The notes under the pieces were generated by a model that searched no databases, was not told where the DNA came from, and saw nothing but the letters and a program-made list of their open reading frames with translations. From contig VNWV01000002.1 of NCBI GenBank assembly GCA_009801085.1, positions 4,774,001 through 4,838,000 of the forward strand: a stretch of 64,000 nucleotides of DNA, in the 5' to 3' direction. This DNA comes from Lasiodiplodia sp. COLG20. Its lineage: Eukaryota; Ascomycota; Dothideomycetes; Botryosphaeriales; Botryosphaeriaceae. Shown one piece after another: positions 34,824 to 46,815 of this stretch. Both the position numbers and the translations under genes were made by a program. The stretch's first letter is position 1, and each line of letters opens with the position of its first letter.

Positions 34824-37076
34824 ATGGATGAGAAGGAAAAGAGCAGCAGGGGCATTTCGCTCCGCAAAAAGAAGAAGGACCGCCCCAAGATCAGTGCCCC
34901 CAAGCAAATCAGCGGACCGCTGCCCGAGAACCTTCAAGGCCCGGCCATTCCAGACGAGTTTCGCCAGAAAGCACAGGCTGCACGAGAGCAAGCTGCTGCT
35001 GCTGCCGCCGCCGCCGCTTCAGAAGGGGAGAGTCCCGGGGGCGGCCAGCCTTTAAATGCTCCTCGTGAACGCCCCCAGCCTGCTGCTGGCGGAAAGACCT
35101 CGGACCTGGTGAAGAGGAGGTACTCAACGCGCTTCAACCAGCTACCCAACGAGGGTCCTCCCGGCGGCCCCCCGCTCCCCGCCGTGCCTGGGATTCCCAA
35201 ACAATTCGCTCCCCCGCCTCCCGTCGCGGAAGGCAAACCTATCAGGACAGATGGACGTGGGATTAAGGTGGACATTAAGGCGCTCAGGGATCCTAGCCTC
35301 AGGCCCGAGCAGTGTACGTGGCATATGCGACGTGGTGTGATAAGATGCTAATATTCGAACAGATGTCGCCTCGCTGCTTGCTGATGCTTCGGAAGCCGAT
35401 ATCCAGAGATACCAGGAGGACTTGCGCAAAGTCAAGAACCGCACCTCTTCGGACTTACAACATAATGTTTACCAGAACCGTACCCAGTTTATCAAGATCA
35501 GTAAAGAGGCAGACAAGCTCAAGGGCGAGATGCGCACCCTTCGCGCGCTCATGTCTGACTTGACCAGCACATTGGGCCAGGCCACGTCGTCCAGCTCGTT
35601 CAAGTCACCCGATACCGGAAGCTCGCGCCGGAATGCCAACCGCAGCTCCGTCGCCAACCTTGAAGCCCTTTGGAACACACACTTGCAGACACTGTGGAAG
35701 AGGGTCGAGGGCTCGCAGAAATTCTTGCCTGCCATTCCTGGTCGTCATATCGTGTACGAGTCGGGACGCTGGGTGGAGCTCAATGCCGCCACTTGGAAGG
35801 TTAGACGAAGGGTGCACCTCATTCTTCTTAACGACCACTTGCTCGTTGCTGCTGAAAAGAAACGCAACGATGCCCCACAAAACTCCCGGGATGCGAAACA
35901 GGCGCAGCAGCATACACAGCTTGTTGCCGTTCGGTGCTGGCCCCTGCAAGATGTCCAGATGGTGGATTTATCAACCAAAACAAATGCCGGCCGTGACCAA
36001 GGCGAGAAAAAGCGTGCTGCTGACTCTATTAATGTTCGCGTCGGAACAGAGTCTTTCACATTTGCCAATCCCGGTAATGATCAAGTTGAGAAGGCGACAT
36101 TGCTGTCGTCATTCCGGAAGGCTACAGAGGACCTGCGCAAGAATTTGGAGGCCGAAACCGAAGAAAGAAGCAAGACTAATGACTCTGTTAACTATTACGC
36201 TACTAGAGATCTGAGCGTACTCAAGGAGCAAGACCTGCTTGAAGGCCTCGGTGAAAGCGCTTCCCAAAACCGGTCAAGCCTCTTCGTTGATGTCGATGGA
36301 AAGAGACAGAGCATTCGGTGGGTTGAGAGCCAACTGGATGAACTGGACATTGATATTGCGTTGCACCGCTTTGAAGCAGCTGTCGAAAAGGTGGATCGTC
36401 TTCGGCGAATATCCAAGAGCATTAAAGGCAATCCTCTTGCGCAAGAGATCTTCCAGCACAAGGGGAATGAGCGAGCAGCGAAGCTTGCAGGGCTCTTGAC
36501 GAGGCAGCTTCAGGAGACGCACAACTGGCCGACGGCAACGAAGAAGCACGTTGACTGGCTCATTCAGCTGGGCTTCGAAGACCGGGCCCGGGAATCCTAC
36601 CTCGAGGCTCGCAGCAGCATCATAAAGAAGCGGATAAGGTACGTTGCTAACAATAAAAGGTTGGGTTATGCATATCTAACTTGCACTTTCGCAGACAATG
36701 CGTCTTTGATGGCGACCTCCACCAATACATCTTCCAAATATCCTTCATCTACTTCACACTCATCCGCAACACCGTGGTCACCTACCAGAGCTGCTTCCAG
36801 GCCACCATGATGTCAGCCTGTGTCAAGTGGGCCAAGGACCACGTAGAGGATTTCAACAGCATCCTTTCCCGCCAGCTTAGCACCATCGACGAGGAGAGCA
36901 CCATGTGGGAGGAGTGCATGGCGCGCGCCAGGGAGCACGGATCGATGCTGTCCGAGGTCGGACTCGACTTTAAGGACCTGGTCGGCAAGGGTGTTAGGCT
37001 GAGAGATTCGGGAATTGATCTCTCAACGGGCAGATCCGCGGAGGATGGACCGGCAGGATTGGGATTGACCACTTGA
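34824..37076 (+). CDS. EXO84: exocyst complex component Exo84
   Basis: Exons 34824..35313, 35363..36638 and 36695..37076 (introns 49 and 56 bp), 715 residues. A basic N-terminus (SLRKKKKDRPK), a GCT/GCC-encoded poly-Ala run (34989..35018) and the YSTRFNQLP motif are followed by the Vps51/Exo84 N-terminal helix (LADASEADIQRYQEDL), a PH domain at about 290-400 (GRHIVYESGRWVELNAATWK, RRVHLILLNDHLLVA) and the helical C-terminal domain ending near FKDLVGKGVRLR. Exo84 is part of the octameric exocyst tethering secretory vesicles at the plasma membrane. The ATG at 34824 matches the family start. Confidence 0.95.
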
Positions 37077-37732
37077 GAGATCCGCTGGTCGGATGGGGAC
37101 AGATGGTGGAAGGTAGACGATAATGGTCTTTTTTGGTGCTTTTGTTTGGGTGGGCGGCGTGCATTTGGCATTTTAACGGGGCAGTGCAAACCATGTAAAG
37201 TTGTGCCTGTGAGCGTCACAGTAAGGTTGCTTGTTCGGTTTATGTGCGAAGAGTTGAAGCAGACAAAATATATCCCCTTGTTCTTCTGATTCTGGACTGC
37301 TCACCTTGTGGCTGTCGCATGTTCTGAGAATAAGGCTTCTTAAAATTACAAATAATGAAATGTCTACGTTTTAGATGCTAGGCATGGCAATAAGGCTTGG
37401 GTTGGATGGGCCTATCGAAGAGTTGCCGACAGGAGGCACGTGCGCCTAGGAGCGCGCTTCATCTCTCCAGCTCGCCAGCGGCCATCCCAGACCTCACCTC
37501 CACCAACAGGTCGCTTTTTTCGGCAACTTCCACCCAAATCTCCTGTCACTGCTCACGGAAAGCTCCATCTCAGTGCATTAGCGCACCAAGCAGTGTTTCA
37601 GGCTCGGAATTACACCGTCTTTCCGCAAGATCAAATGCCCAGCCAATCCGGGACGCTACTGGCCGACGGCTGCGCGCGCGACAGTACTTGACTGATCATC
37701 CGAGACACGCGTCGCCGCCGCAAGTCACCCAA
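37077..37732. other. intergenic, 5' region of IML1
   Basis: 656 bp. The IML1 frame remains open back to 37397 but no in-frame ATG lies between there and 37733 apart from chance, non-family sequence, so I treat it as leader. Confidence 0.5.
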
Positions 37733-40700
37733 ATGCCCAAATCTGCTGCCTCCGGGGCCCCGAAGGTGCAGAAAGTCTGCACCTTGTGGACTCATGACGA
37801 CAGCCTTTCCCGCGAAGATGTCTTATTCAACATTGACCGCTTCTCCGAGCTTGCAATTAGTCCTGGTAGCCTTGTGAAGATCGTGGCGTTGAATCAAAAC
37901 ACATCCGTCCGTGATTTCCAAGAGCTGGCCCGAACCCCATCGCAAGATGGCAGTCGTCGCATCAAGTTGGACACGGCTCGCCGCGCCCCCTCCACGAGCG
38001 GCTTCTCGTCGAGAAAGCCGCATAGCGGCTCATTCACCTTGACACTCGACGAGAACGGCCATCGCATCCAGGGCGGCAGAGAGGTCGACCCTGCCAAGAC
38101 CTACGTCTTCCAAGCAAAGGCGATGGGCCCCGATCTCAAGACAAAATATCCCAACCTGCAGGTCTCCATTTCCGACCACATTGCCCGTAATTTTGGCTTC
38201 CGCAACCGCATGCAGGTCATGCTTTCTCCCGCCGAACACGATCTGTACTCAGCATCCCATGTCGAAATCAGTTTCCGTGATGAGTACTTGTCGCGTGCCG
38301 ACATGTGGAGGTTTGCCATCGCCGAACTCAGCGGCAAAACTGTCTACAAGGGCCAGAAGTTACTGTTCATGGGCACCATCAAGGCGACTGTCAAGAACGT
38401 CTTCGTCGATGGCCAAACAACACATTCTGCCTACTTTTCTACAATGACGAAGCCAGTCTTCCGCAGCGAGTCTGCTCGTTACGTACTCTTCCTCCAGATG
38501 TCAAAAGAGATGTGGAACTTCGACACTGAAGGATCTGGCGAGATCATGTTCAATAAAGTCATCAATGGTTTCCTTCCTGATTTGTTCAAGCGGTGGCAGC
38601 GACTTGACGCAAAACACCTCGTTACCATCATCATGTTCACGCGCATGCAGTACGATCGAGGGTTCCTTCCGGACGGCACCCAGGCCAATGGCTTGCCGTT
38701 TGACCCCGACGCAGCAGCGGGCTCTGCCACGAGAGACTTCTACCGAGTGGTTGTAAGCGAGATGGCTAGCTGTGACTGGATCAATATCCTCTATCAGCTG
38801 AAGAAAGAGTTTCGAAAATTCCTCCGGGACGTTTCAGTTATGCCGTTTTCTCCTCCGAAGAAACCGGCAACTGGTCTTCAAGAAGCCTTTGAGGAGGGAG
38901 AACCAGAACCAGATCCAGAAACCATCATTGCTGGAACACCTCGAACCTCGGACAAGGGCAATCTCCTGGAGGCTATCAACCTTGCTGCTCTCCAGTACTC
39001 CAAGGATTACATCGACAGAGACCTCGTCAGAACTGGAATCTCGGTCATCGTCATCTCTCCTGGAAGTGGTATCTTTGAAGTCGACTATAACATGCTCAAG
39101 CTCACCACTGATATCCTACTTGGAAGCGGTATCGGCATCGACCTTGTTTGCTTGCAGCCAATGCCTCTGCACTCCGTGCCACTATTCAAATACCGGAACC
39201 CGCGTTTGGCTACAGAGACCGACCACAGATTACAAAAAGTGGTCGAAGCTGATGATGTAGGATCTAAGTTTGACTTCGGAGCGGATGATGAAACGCCGCG
39301 CCAAACTTTCCCCAATTTTGGTCCATTGAGGCAGCCAAAGCACCGCGGCTCCACTTCCTTGGCAGCATCACCTGCAAAACTCGGAAGTTATCAATCACAT
39401 CCTGCCATAGAACCCGAACCGGGAGATTGGAGTTATGCCATGCCGCATTGGTTGGATATCTCATACTGGTCTGGCTCGTCAGATGAAATTTTTGGTATGG
39501 AGCAAGTAAACAAGCGAGGTAATCCTCAGGCAAGGTCGCAAAGAAAATCAAAAGGCTTTTCATTGAGATGTCGCATGTACGAACTTCAGATGATGGGCGT
39601 TATGGAGAACGAGATGAGCAATATCTCCCTACCCTACTTGCAGGAGAACCCCCTGTATCCCTGGTCACTTTTGGCTCCCACTGAAGACGGTACACACCGC
39701 CGAAACCGCGAGAAAGATGGATTCATTATCTCTGCATCGTCCTCCCCTGTGGAGACACGCAGCATGCATCGATCACGTACGCATGGTTCGGACGAGCAAA
39801 TAGCGATGCACCGAGGCTGGATGGATACTTATGATGATCATATCTTTCGCACTCTATCTGACCGTAAGGAAACGGAAGAGAAAGCGCGAAAAGATCGGCA
39901 AGAGAAGGAACTCGAGGCCCGGCACGTGTTGCGTAGCAATCGCTTCAGATATCCTCCGAACGAATCTCTTCTCTCGGCTTCGTTCAACAGCCAAGCCGAA
40001 TCGGTGATCAGTTCCGGTCGGCCTCCACGATCTCCTTCGTATTTGAAAGGGAAAGAGAAGGCGGACGGCTCAACAGACTCATTCGAGAAGGACCTGCACA
40101 GTTCTCGGATAACGGTAAACAAGAGATTGAGCGTTGCTTCTAGAGCTACGCAGGATCTCTCAACGAGTCCAGTAGGCCGAGATATTCGCCACCCTCTCCT
40201 TATGGATCGTGCGAACACAACAAGTCGTCTACCGCCTCGAAGTGTTCCGGCCGAGATGGTTCCTGAAGATGACGATTCGCCGACTAAAATCGATGTTGAC
40301 ACACGGCCGCCAACGCCAGAACGTGGAAGGGGAAAAGAGGTTGCTGATGGAGGTTCCAACCGGTCTTCAAACTCCAGTACCAATCCACGTCCATCGAAAT
40401 GGCTTTCGAGGCATATCAGCTTCTCTGCATTCGGTTTTGGACCGTCCAAAGCTGCACCGAGCACTGGGGTCACGACAAGCAAGGTGGACGCCGTGGGGAC
40501 TTTGAGCAAAATTGCACCCAGTACTTCTGTTGCTAAGAAACCATCACAACTCAGCGTGTTATCTACGGCGCTGAAAGGAAGTGATGCTCATGACCCGAAA
40601 AGAGCGACAGAACCCATTCAAATCCAGAGTACGTCCAAGAAGCCATCCACCAGTGAGGCTTCTCAGTCGAGCCTACAGGTTGGTTCGGGCACCCCGAAAG

Positions 40701-43700
40701 GCCGATTTGAGGACAAATCGCTGTCTACTTCACATGCCACTGCAGACATCAAGGACCCCGGCTCGCTCTTCCTGCTGGCTGGTTCCAAAGGTCTGCTAGA
40801 GCAAGTGGGGCCCAAGTTGAACTTGTCCTCGAGTGGCGATCGGCAAGAAATACCCAGGACTTTGTCGCCAACCAACTTCCTTGCGCCTTGGATGGTTCTT
40901 GTGAATCCTTGTAATCCAAGGAAAAATAACCTCAGTCTTGCAAGCCAATTCCGACGCTGGCATCACGTTTTCCCTCGCCCGCTGAAGGCTACCTCCATCA
41001 AGTGGAAGTCACTCTGTTCGCCGGCTGCCGTTCCGTTGACGAATGACTTCTTCCCTAATGCTGAACAACTGGCTACTGAGTACAATGAGAATCCGTACAG
41101 GATTATTCAAAATGACGAGGAGGAACTCTACGCGACTCCCAAGAGCCGAGAGAACCTCATCAGAGAGCTCATTGCATTTCGTCTAGCTCATGGATTCCAA
41201 ATCATCATTGGCCCCTCAGTATCAGAATTCACAGGAAAGCCTGAGCAGGACATAGCCGATATATTTGCGAAAGACTATATGATTGAGGCTGGATCGTCCA
41301 TTTTCATGTCTTTGGGAAGCACCATCCATCAGTTGGTCTGCGTGAGTACCGGAGAGGTCGAAATCAAAAGGTTTCACAGAAAGCCAGCGGCGGAAATTCT
41401 GTCGGCTGACAGGGCAAAACCGCCGTTCACGTACCAACCGCTGATCCGGACGGCCCTTGACGAGAAGTATGAGCTTCAGGAGTTCCCGTTGAAGAATCCG
41501 CGGGACGAATACAATTGGAATTTCATCGACAGCTACCTAGCTGGCTACGAGCAGGACTTTTCAGACACGCTTCGATTCTGGCGAGCTCGCTTCGTGCTCA
41601 TTCCAGTGGAGATCCCACCAAACCCGCGTCGACATCTGTCGATGCTTGCTGAGGATTCGGATGAGGAGATCCGACTGGAAGGAATCCGAAAGCTTACGCA
41701 GATTTGGCAGAAGTGGCGCTATGTACCACCTGAAGAAAGGCAATACCAGGCGGCGCTCCGCATGAGCAAGGACGCAAATCCACTAGCCATCGAGTACCAG
41801 ACAAGAGACCCGTCTGCGGTGGTTGCTGCTGGTCCAGATGGAACGATTTTAGCAGAAGGAACAACCGACGCCTTTTCGACGGCGCTTTTCGCCGGAAATG
41901 AGCAGTACATCCGCTCTAACTACGACATCACGAAACTCGCTGTAGACCTGCAAAGTGAAAAGGGCATCCCCATGACGGACAGGAGGTGGCACTTCAAGCT
42001 TCATCTCAGCTGTTTCCTCGGGTTTGACTTGACGACCTGGCTACTGCAAAACTTCCGGGATATCAATACTAGAGAGCAGGCAGTGGAGCTCGGTAATGAG
42101 ATCATGGGCAAAGGGCTGTTCCACCACGTCACCAGGAAGCATCCTTTCCGTGATGGCAATTTCTTCTATCAGATCTCGACAGAGTACAGAGCACCCCGAT
42201 CAGAGACGAAAAGTTGGCTCGCGGGTCTCAGCACCCGTCGCTCTGACAAGTCGTCGGTTCCGTCGACTCCTTCAACTGAGGCGAGACCGATGTCTATTGC
42301 TTCTTCATCTAGCTCAGTTCCTAGGTCGAGACCAAACACTGCGACTTCTGCTTCAGAGAGTGGAGACAAGACACCCACACGGATGGGAAGTCCACGTAAA
42401 CAGGCAGTTTTAAGCAACGTCATGCGCATCGATGTCGACAACCGGAAGAGGTCGTATCGGCCGGAGGTGGTAAACCTTCACTACGACCGCCTACACAATC
42501 CAGACAACTGCTATCACATCCGAATCGAGTGGATGAACGCCACGGCGAAGCTGATAGAGGACGCCATCAACACGTGGGCGACGAGCGTGGAGAAGTACGG
42601 GCTGAAGCTCGTCGAGCTGCCCATCGCCGAGGCCTCGCAAATGGGACAATCGCACCCATTCCGGGCGCCGTACATGGTGCGGCTAGCGTGCCAACCACCG
42701 ACGGGAGGCCCACAGCAGCAGTACTTCGACTCGACGTCATTCGGGCCGCAGCGATACAGTGACCGGTTCGTCTACCACAAGGCGATCCTACGCAAGCTCA
42801 ACTTCGTGCTTGACATGGAGTCGGCGGCATCCTTCCCGTCCGACGTCGACGTCACCTACTCGTGGGGCAAACCCGACTATACGTACACGCAGTTCATTCA
42901 CAAGAGCGGCGTCCTGCTCGCGCAGATCACAGACGACGGCGACTTCCTGCTGCTGGCGAACCGGCTCTGCAACAACCGCGGCGCTTTCGGCATCGGCCTC
43001 GCGCGTGACGGCAAGGCGGCGTCAACGGCGGACGGTGGAGCTACCACCACTACTACAACCGGGCCAGACGGGCAGCAGCAGCAACAGCTCCTCCCCCAGC
43101 GCCGCGAGCCGACACCCATCTTCGCGCTGCAGAACCCGACGCAGAACGTGCGCTCGCCGTTCGCGTCGCCGCTGGTGCGCCCCGTGCCGGATGCGGCCAT
43201 CAACGCGGCCATCACGGGGCAGCGCATCGGCGTGGACAAGGGCTTCAAGACGGCCGAGCAGATCAAGGACGAGATGGAGGCGCTGTGCCTGGACGAGCGC
43301 GCGCTGCGTCTCTTCTACGCCGAGTTCGCCATGACGGAGCAGCAGCAGCTGTACACGGGCGGCGGCAGCGACAGCAGGAATAGCAGCATCTACCACCACA
43401 AGGTGCGCAACAACAGCGGCGCGTCGCCCAGCCCGCGCATCTCGGCGACGGCGGCTGCTGCGTTGGCCATGAGTAGTCCCAGGATGACCCCCGTCGTGCT
43501 CGACGCGAACATCCCGAGCCTGGGCCTGCCGCCCGGTGTCACGGCGGCGGCAGCGGGTGCTGCTAGCTCGTCGTCGGCCACGGGCGCTTCGGCGAACCGA
43601 GATGTGTCGCCTGCACCTCCGCCCAGTCTAGGCTCTTCCACGTCCATTTCGCCGGCGCCGAGGCCGTTGGATGGTAGCGCGACTGCGTCGGTGAGCAGTA

Positions 43701-43867
43701 ACAGTAATAATGGCGGTGTTGATGTTGGCAGCGGTGGTGGCGGAGTAGGAGTAGGTGCAGGTGCAGGTGCAGGTGGAGGATTAGCACGACTTGGGACTAT
43801 TGGCAGGACAGCCTCGCATTCCCGGACGCCCACACGATCGTCGGAAAGCAGCGAGATCAGTCAGTAG
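37733..43867 (+). CDS. IML1: Iml1, GATOR1/SEACIT GAP subunit (DEPDC5 homologue)
   Basis: A single exon of 2044 residues. The N-terminal Iml1/DEPDC5 domain (KVCTLWTHDDSLSREDVLFN, LKTKYPNLQVSISDHIARNF) is followed by a vWA-like region (FFDTEGSGE-type strand, HLVTIIMFTRMQYDR, IVISPGSGIFEVDYNMLKLTT), a long disordered Ser/Pro segment (about residues 650-1040), a central block, and a DEP domain at about 1400-1485 (GIPMTDRRWHFKLHLSCFLG...DGNFFYQIS). The Iml1 C-terminal domain contains YTYTQFIHKSGVLLAQI. Iml1 is the catalytic GAP for Gtr1 in the Iml1-Npr2-Npr3 complex at the vacuole and restrains TORC1 on amino-acid starvation. The extreme C-terminus is Ser- and Gly-rich (GGT/GTA repeats at 43705..43785). 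An intron in so long a frame is not needed. Confidence 0.95.
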   Translation: MPKSAASGAPKVQKVCTLWTHDDSLSREDVLFNIDRFSELAISPGSLVKIVALNQNTSVRDFQELARTPSQDGSRRIKLDTARRAPSTSGFSSRKPHSGSFTLTLDENGHRIQGGREVDPAKTYVFQAKAMGPDLKTKYPNLQVSISDHIARNFGFRNRMQVMLSPAEHDLYSASHVEISFRDEYLSRADMWRFAIAELSGKTVYKGQKLLFMGTIKATVKNVFVDGQTTHSAYFSTMTKPVFRSESARYVLFLQMSKEMWNFDTEGSGEIMFNKVINGFLPDLFKRWQRLDAKHLVTIIMFTRMQYDRGFLPDGTQANGLPFDPDAAAGSATRDFYRVVVSEMASCDWINILYQLKKEFRKFLRDVSVMPFSPPKKPATGLQEAFEEGEPEPDPETIIAGTPRTSDKGNLLEAINLAALQYSKDYIDRDLVRTGISVIVISPGSGIFEVDYNMLKLTTDILLGSGIGIDLVCLQPMPLHSVPLFKYRNPRLATETDHRLQKVVEADDVGSKFDFGADDETPRQTFPNFGPLRQPKHRGSTSLAASPAKLGSYQSHPAIEPEPGDWSYAMPHWLDISYWSGSSDEIFGMEQVNKRGNPQARSQRKSKGFSLRCRMYELQMMGVMENEMSNISLPYLQENPLYPWSLLAPTEDGTHRRNREKDGFIISASSSPVETRSMHRSRTHGSDEQIAMHRGWMDTYDDHIFRTLSDRKETEEKARKDRQEKELEARHVLRSNRFRYPPNESLLSASFNSQAESVISSGRPPRSPSYLKGKEKADGSTDSFEKDLHSSRITVNKRLSVASRATQDLSTSPVGRDIRHPLLMDRANTTSRLPPRSVPAEMVPEDDDSPTKIDVDTRPPTPERGRGKEVADGGSNRSSNSSTNPRPSKWLSRHISFSAFGFGPSKAAPSTGVTTSKVDAVGTLSKIAPSTSVAKKPSQLSVLSTALKGSDAHDPKRATEPIQIQSTSKKPSTSEASQSSLQVGSGTPKGRFEDKSLSTSHATADIKDPGSLFLLAGSKGLLEQVGPKLNLSSSGDRQEIPRTLSPTNFLAPWMVLVNPCNPRKNNLSLASQFRRWHHVFPRPLKATSIKWKSLCSPAAVPLTNDFFPNAEQLATEYNENPYRIIQNDEEELYATPKSRENLIRELIAFRLAHGFQIIIGPSVSEFTGKPEQDIADIFAKDYMIEAGSSIFMSLGSTIHQLVCVSTGEVEIKRFHRKPAAEILSADRAKPPFTYQPLIRTALDEKYELQEFPLKNPRDEYNWNFIDSYLAGYEQDFSDTLRFWRARFVLIPVEIPPNPRRHLSMLAEDSDEEIRLEGIRKLTQIWQKWRYVPPEERQYQAALRMSKDANPLAIEYQTRDPSAVVAAGPDGTILAEGTTDAFSTALFAGNEQYIRSNYDITKLAVDLQSEKGIPMTDRRWHFKLHLSCFLGFDLTTWLLQNFRDINTREQAVELGNEIMGKGLFHHVTRKHPFRDGNFFYQISTEYRAPRSETKSWLAGLSTRRSDKSSVPSTPSTEARPMSIASSSSSVPRSRPNTATSASESGDKTPTRMGSPRKQAVLSNVMRIDVDNRKRSYRPEVVNLHYDRLHNPDNCYHIRIEWMNATAKLIEDAINTWATSVEKYGLKLVELPIAEASQMGQSHPFRAPYMVRLACQPPTGGPQQQYFDSTSFGPQRYSDRFVYHKAILRKLNFVLDMESAASFPSDVDVTYSWGKPDYTYTQFIHKSGVLLAQITDDGDFLLLANRLCNNRGAFGIGLARDGKAASTADGGATTTTTTGPDGQQQQQLLPQRREPTPIFALQNPTQNVRSPFASPLVRPVPDAAINAAITGQRIGVDKGFKTAEQIKDEMEALCLDERALRLFYAEFAMTEQQQLYTGGGSDSRNSSIYHHKVRNNSGASPSPRISATAAAALAMSSPRMTPVVLDANIPSLGLPPGVTAAAAGAASSSSATGASANRDVSPAPPPSLGSSTSISPAPRPLDGSATASVSSNSNNGGVDVGSGGGGVGVGAGAGAGGGLARLGTIGRTASHSRTPTRSSESSEISQ

Positions 43868-46742
43868 TACGCTGTTAAACTATTGGTTTTTTGGACAGGA
43901 TGGGGGATGGAAGCGAGCGAGCGAGCGGGTGAGGCGTGCGCGTTCACGCGGCGCCGAAGAAAGAGGGAAAAGGCTATTCCGGAACCGGGTGTGCTTGGAA
44001 ATAGAAAGCCGTGATGTGTGTGAATGAAAGTCACCGAGCTTCGTTAGTCTTTTTTTTTTTCCGTGCTCGTTTTTTTTTCCCCCGCTCTTGAGCGCTTTGC
44101 CAATAGTCCGACCTCGTATGGGTCAGGTGGATTGCAAGTACGAAAGGTCTTGAACGAAGTGCGAGTTTTAGGGGAGAACGGCTGTTCATCCGCAATTGAA
44201 ATGTTCTTTAACTCTCATGAAGCTTAAAGCTTGAGCATGTCCAGCTTACGTCAAGAGTGACTGTTTTTACTCGCGAGTCCGTGCGCGCTTAGCATATACT
44301 ACACGTAGCTTTACTGTTCGGACCGGTAGCAGCTGAAGGTAGAGATACGGCAGCAAGGAATGCGCGTTAGTTTGAAGACGCATGTCGGCAAAATGGGTGG
44401 CCTGAGGGCAGTAGTGCGTGACCGGCGGGTCTCTGATGCCTTGGGTGATGATGCTGTGCCCCTCGCTAGAAGTTCATGCGAGGAAGAGTGGAATGGGGAA
44501 TTATTACAACGCAGCGAAATGAAGGGAGGGGAAACGAGTGGCCAGCGCTGATCTATCTGGAGCTGCGATGCATGCAAGTAGCGGCCTTCTGGCCCGAAGG
44601 GTGGAGCCGGCATCGGGTTCGGCGATTTAGTTGGTCAGGGCTACTGCTATTAGTCAGGCTAGGATCTTGCGTTCTTTTGCCCCGTCACCAGATCTTGGAC
44701 GGTGGTTCCGCTTGCATGAAATGGCGGTTGTTTTTGGCGGGTTGGGAATGGCTGCTGATGGCGCCGTGCGGGCGAGTAGCCGCGCGGGGCAGAGCGCGGG
44801 GTACTCCGGCCGGGCGGTCACATCGGTCGGCTGCACGAGCTGGATGGACGTCGGCATTAGTAAGAGCAAACACCGAAAGATAGAAAGGATGTCAGATTCT
44901 TCGTCTTAGATTATGCTCATCAGACGCGTCGGCCGAGACATGCCTTCGCTCCTGGCCCTCTTCCGATGCTCGACTGCGCGCGCGACGTTGCGGCGCGTCC
45001 AAGAATCTGGCGACGTCAGCGATCGATAAGCATCTTTTGGCGCGCACGATAAAGTAGCGTAGAGTTATCTGACGTACGTTGCTCTAGATGACTCGATGGG
45101 ATTACGACGGCCTTTGCTTTTTCCCGCTAGCCTGGACCCTGACGGCGAGACAGCGAATAACGGCGTCGGCGCGACGGGCTGCTCCCCTGCCACTGGCCGA
45201 CCGGGAAACGGAGGCTGTCAGCATATACATCACGCGTCGGATGAGATTCTCGTTTTGTAGTTTCTTTTGTACCTCCGGGGCGCAAGCGATGACTCGGAAA
45301 CCGAAGGGCTGCCTGCTTTGCCCGCTCTGGGAGTGACGTTGCAGCCTGCTACTCGCTCTGGCCGGTGGGCACGCGGTTGTAGTGAGTGTGGTGGCCATCA
45401 CATGCAGGCGACGTCGTGCCTGTAAGACGGAAGAGAGGCATCAGGCGACGGGGATGGAACCTGGGACGGGAGAGATAATGCTGGGCGAGACATGGGTTTC
45501 TGTGCCACAGCCGCTTCCTCGGGACGTATCTGGACGTGCTGAAAAGCAACTACTCCACGGCCGTGATAGCAGCGCCCCAATCACGACCCGCCCGGATCTT
45601 TGTTGACGTCCACTCGAGGACCGGCCCGGCCAGTCAGCTCCCAGCCAGCGCGCCGTCCCGGGGCTGAGCAGGCGCTCACCACATCTCGCGCCGTTGTTGA
45701 ACTCTGGGCGCGCCGTCGTTGGCCGCGACTCACAGGCCGCTCAGCCGCGCGCGGCTCGCGTGGTGCTGCAGGTCGGCTTACGAAGTACTGCGCTCATGCA
45801 GCGCGTCCTATTTCGGGGAGTGATGGTGGTGGACGACTCGCGATCTGCCCCGAGCCTGTGATGCTGACGCGCCGGTGCAACGGGTCAGCCCTGCCGTGGC
45901 TGCGAACTATATGGGCGAGGCACCGCGCACCCGCGTGCTCTAGCAACAGCTCTCTGACCATCGCGGACCTTGCGCGTTTGTGACGCCACACGCACGCGCG
46001 CAGAGCCAGGAAGGGCCGGAAAAAGCATGCCATCACGGCCTCCTAGTCCACCCCTACACGTACCCACCGCATTCCAAGCCGACACGGCGCCAGTCAGCTC
46101 CCGCGCCCCTGACCAAGCTGCATCCCTTCCCTCAGCCTGGCTGCTTCAGGCTAAAACGGGCCGCGGAGGCTTTCCAGATAGAAGGAAATGAGCGTTGGGC
46201 GATCGCCGCAACGACATCATCGGGCATCCCCAGCGCAGGGCGAGATTGCAGGCTAGCTGTCGTTTGTGGCTGCGTCTAGGTTGTCGGGTAGGAAGCCCGT
46301 GTCGAGAGCTTGGACACACCGCCTCTTGGTGCGTGCGAGTGCAGGGAAATCCACGCTCAACACGCCGCCCACCACGCGAGCAAAGCATTGCTTCTGCTGC
46401 CTCACTCCTCCCGTCCCACCGCCAGATATACGACCGCAGCCCGGCCTCCGCGCCTGCAATTGCACGCCTCTCCCCCCCTCCGGCCAGATCCCGACCTCTG
46501 GCTCACCGGAAACCACCCAGCGCCCGCACCATACCGCCTTGGCCACCTGCGCAAACGCGTGCCCTCGTGCCTCTCGCTGCTCGTGCGAGCTCCGCCCCGA
46601 GTCGTGGCCATGAGCCAGCGAGAGCGGTCTGCCCCAGACATCCGAGTCCAGGCCGCAGGCTAGCCATTGATATTCCCGCCGCCCGCCAACACTCTTCCAT
46701 GGAGACGCTCGCCGTCGCTGCCCCGCCAGACGAACGACGACG
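43868..46742. other. long intergenic region between IML1 and LST4-like gene
   Basis: 2.9 kb. Near the IML1 end are GCGA repeats (43916..43930) and two T-rich runs (44049..44080). The right half is GC-rich with meaningless overlapping ORFs and presumably contains a long leader for the LST4-like gene. No gene, tRNA or mobile element was recognised. Confidence 0.5.
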
Positions 46743-46815
46743 ATGCTCGGCCAGCTGCTCCATTCCTTTAACCCATCCCGCCGCGGCACCCCGCGCCAGT
46801 CGAGCAACCTCATAG
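46699..46815 (+). promoter_or_regulatory. uORF overlapping the LST4/FNIP start codon
   Basis: An ATG at 46699 (G at +4) opens a 38-codon frame that ends at 46815, 73 bp past the main ATG at 46743 and in a different frame. If the transcript begins upstream of 46699, scanning ribosomes meet it first, which would lower main-ORF translation. The transcript start is not known. Confidence 0.4.

Noticed and set aside
37397..37732. N-terminal extension of Iml1 through the open upstream frame
   Set aside because: No family similarity, a biased composition and no well-placed ATG. The start at 37733 matches where the family begins.
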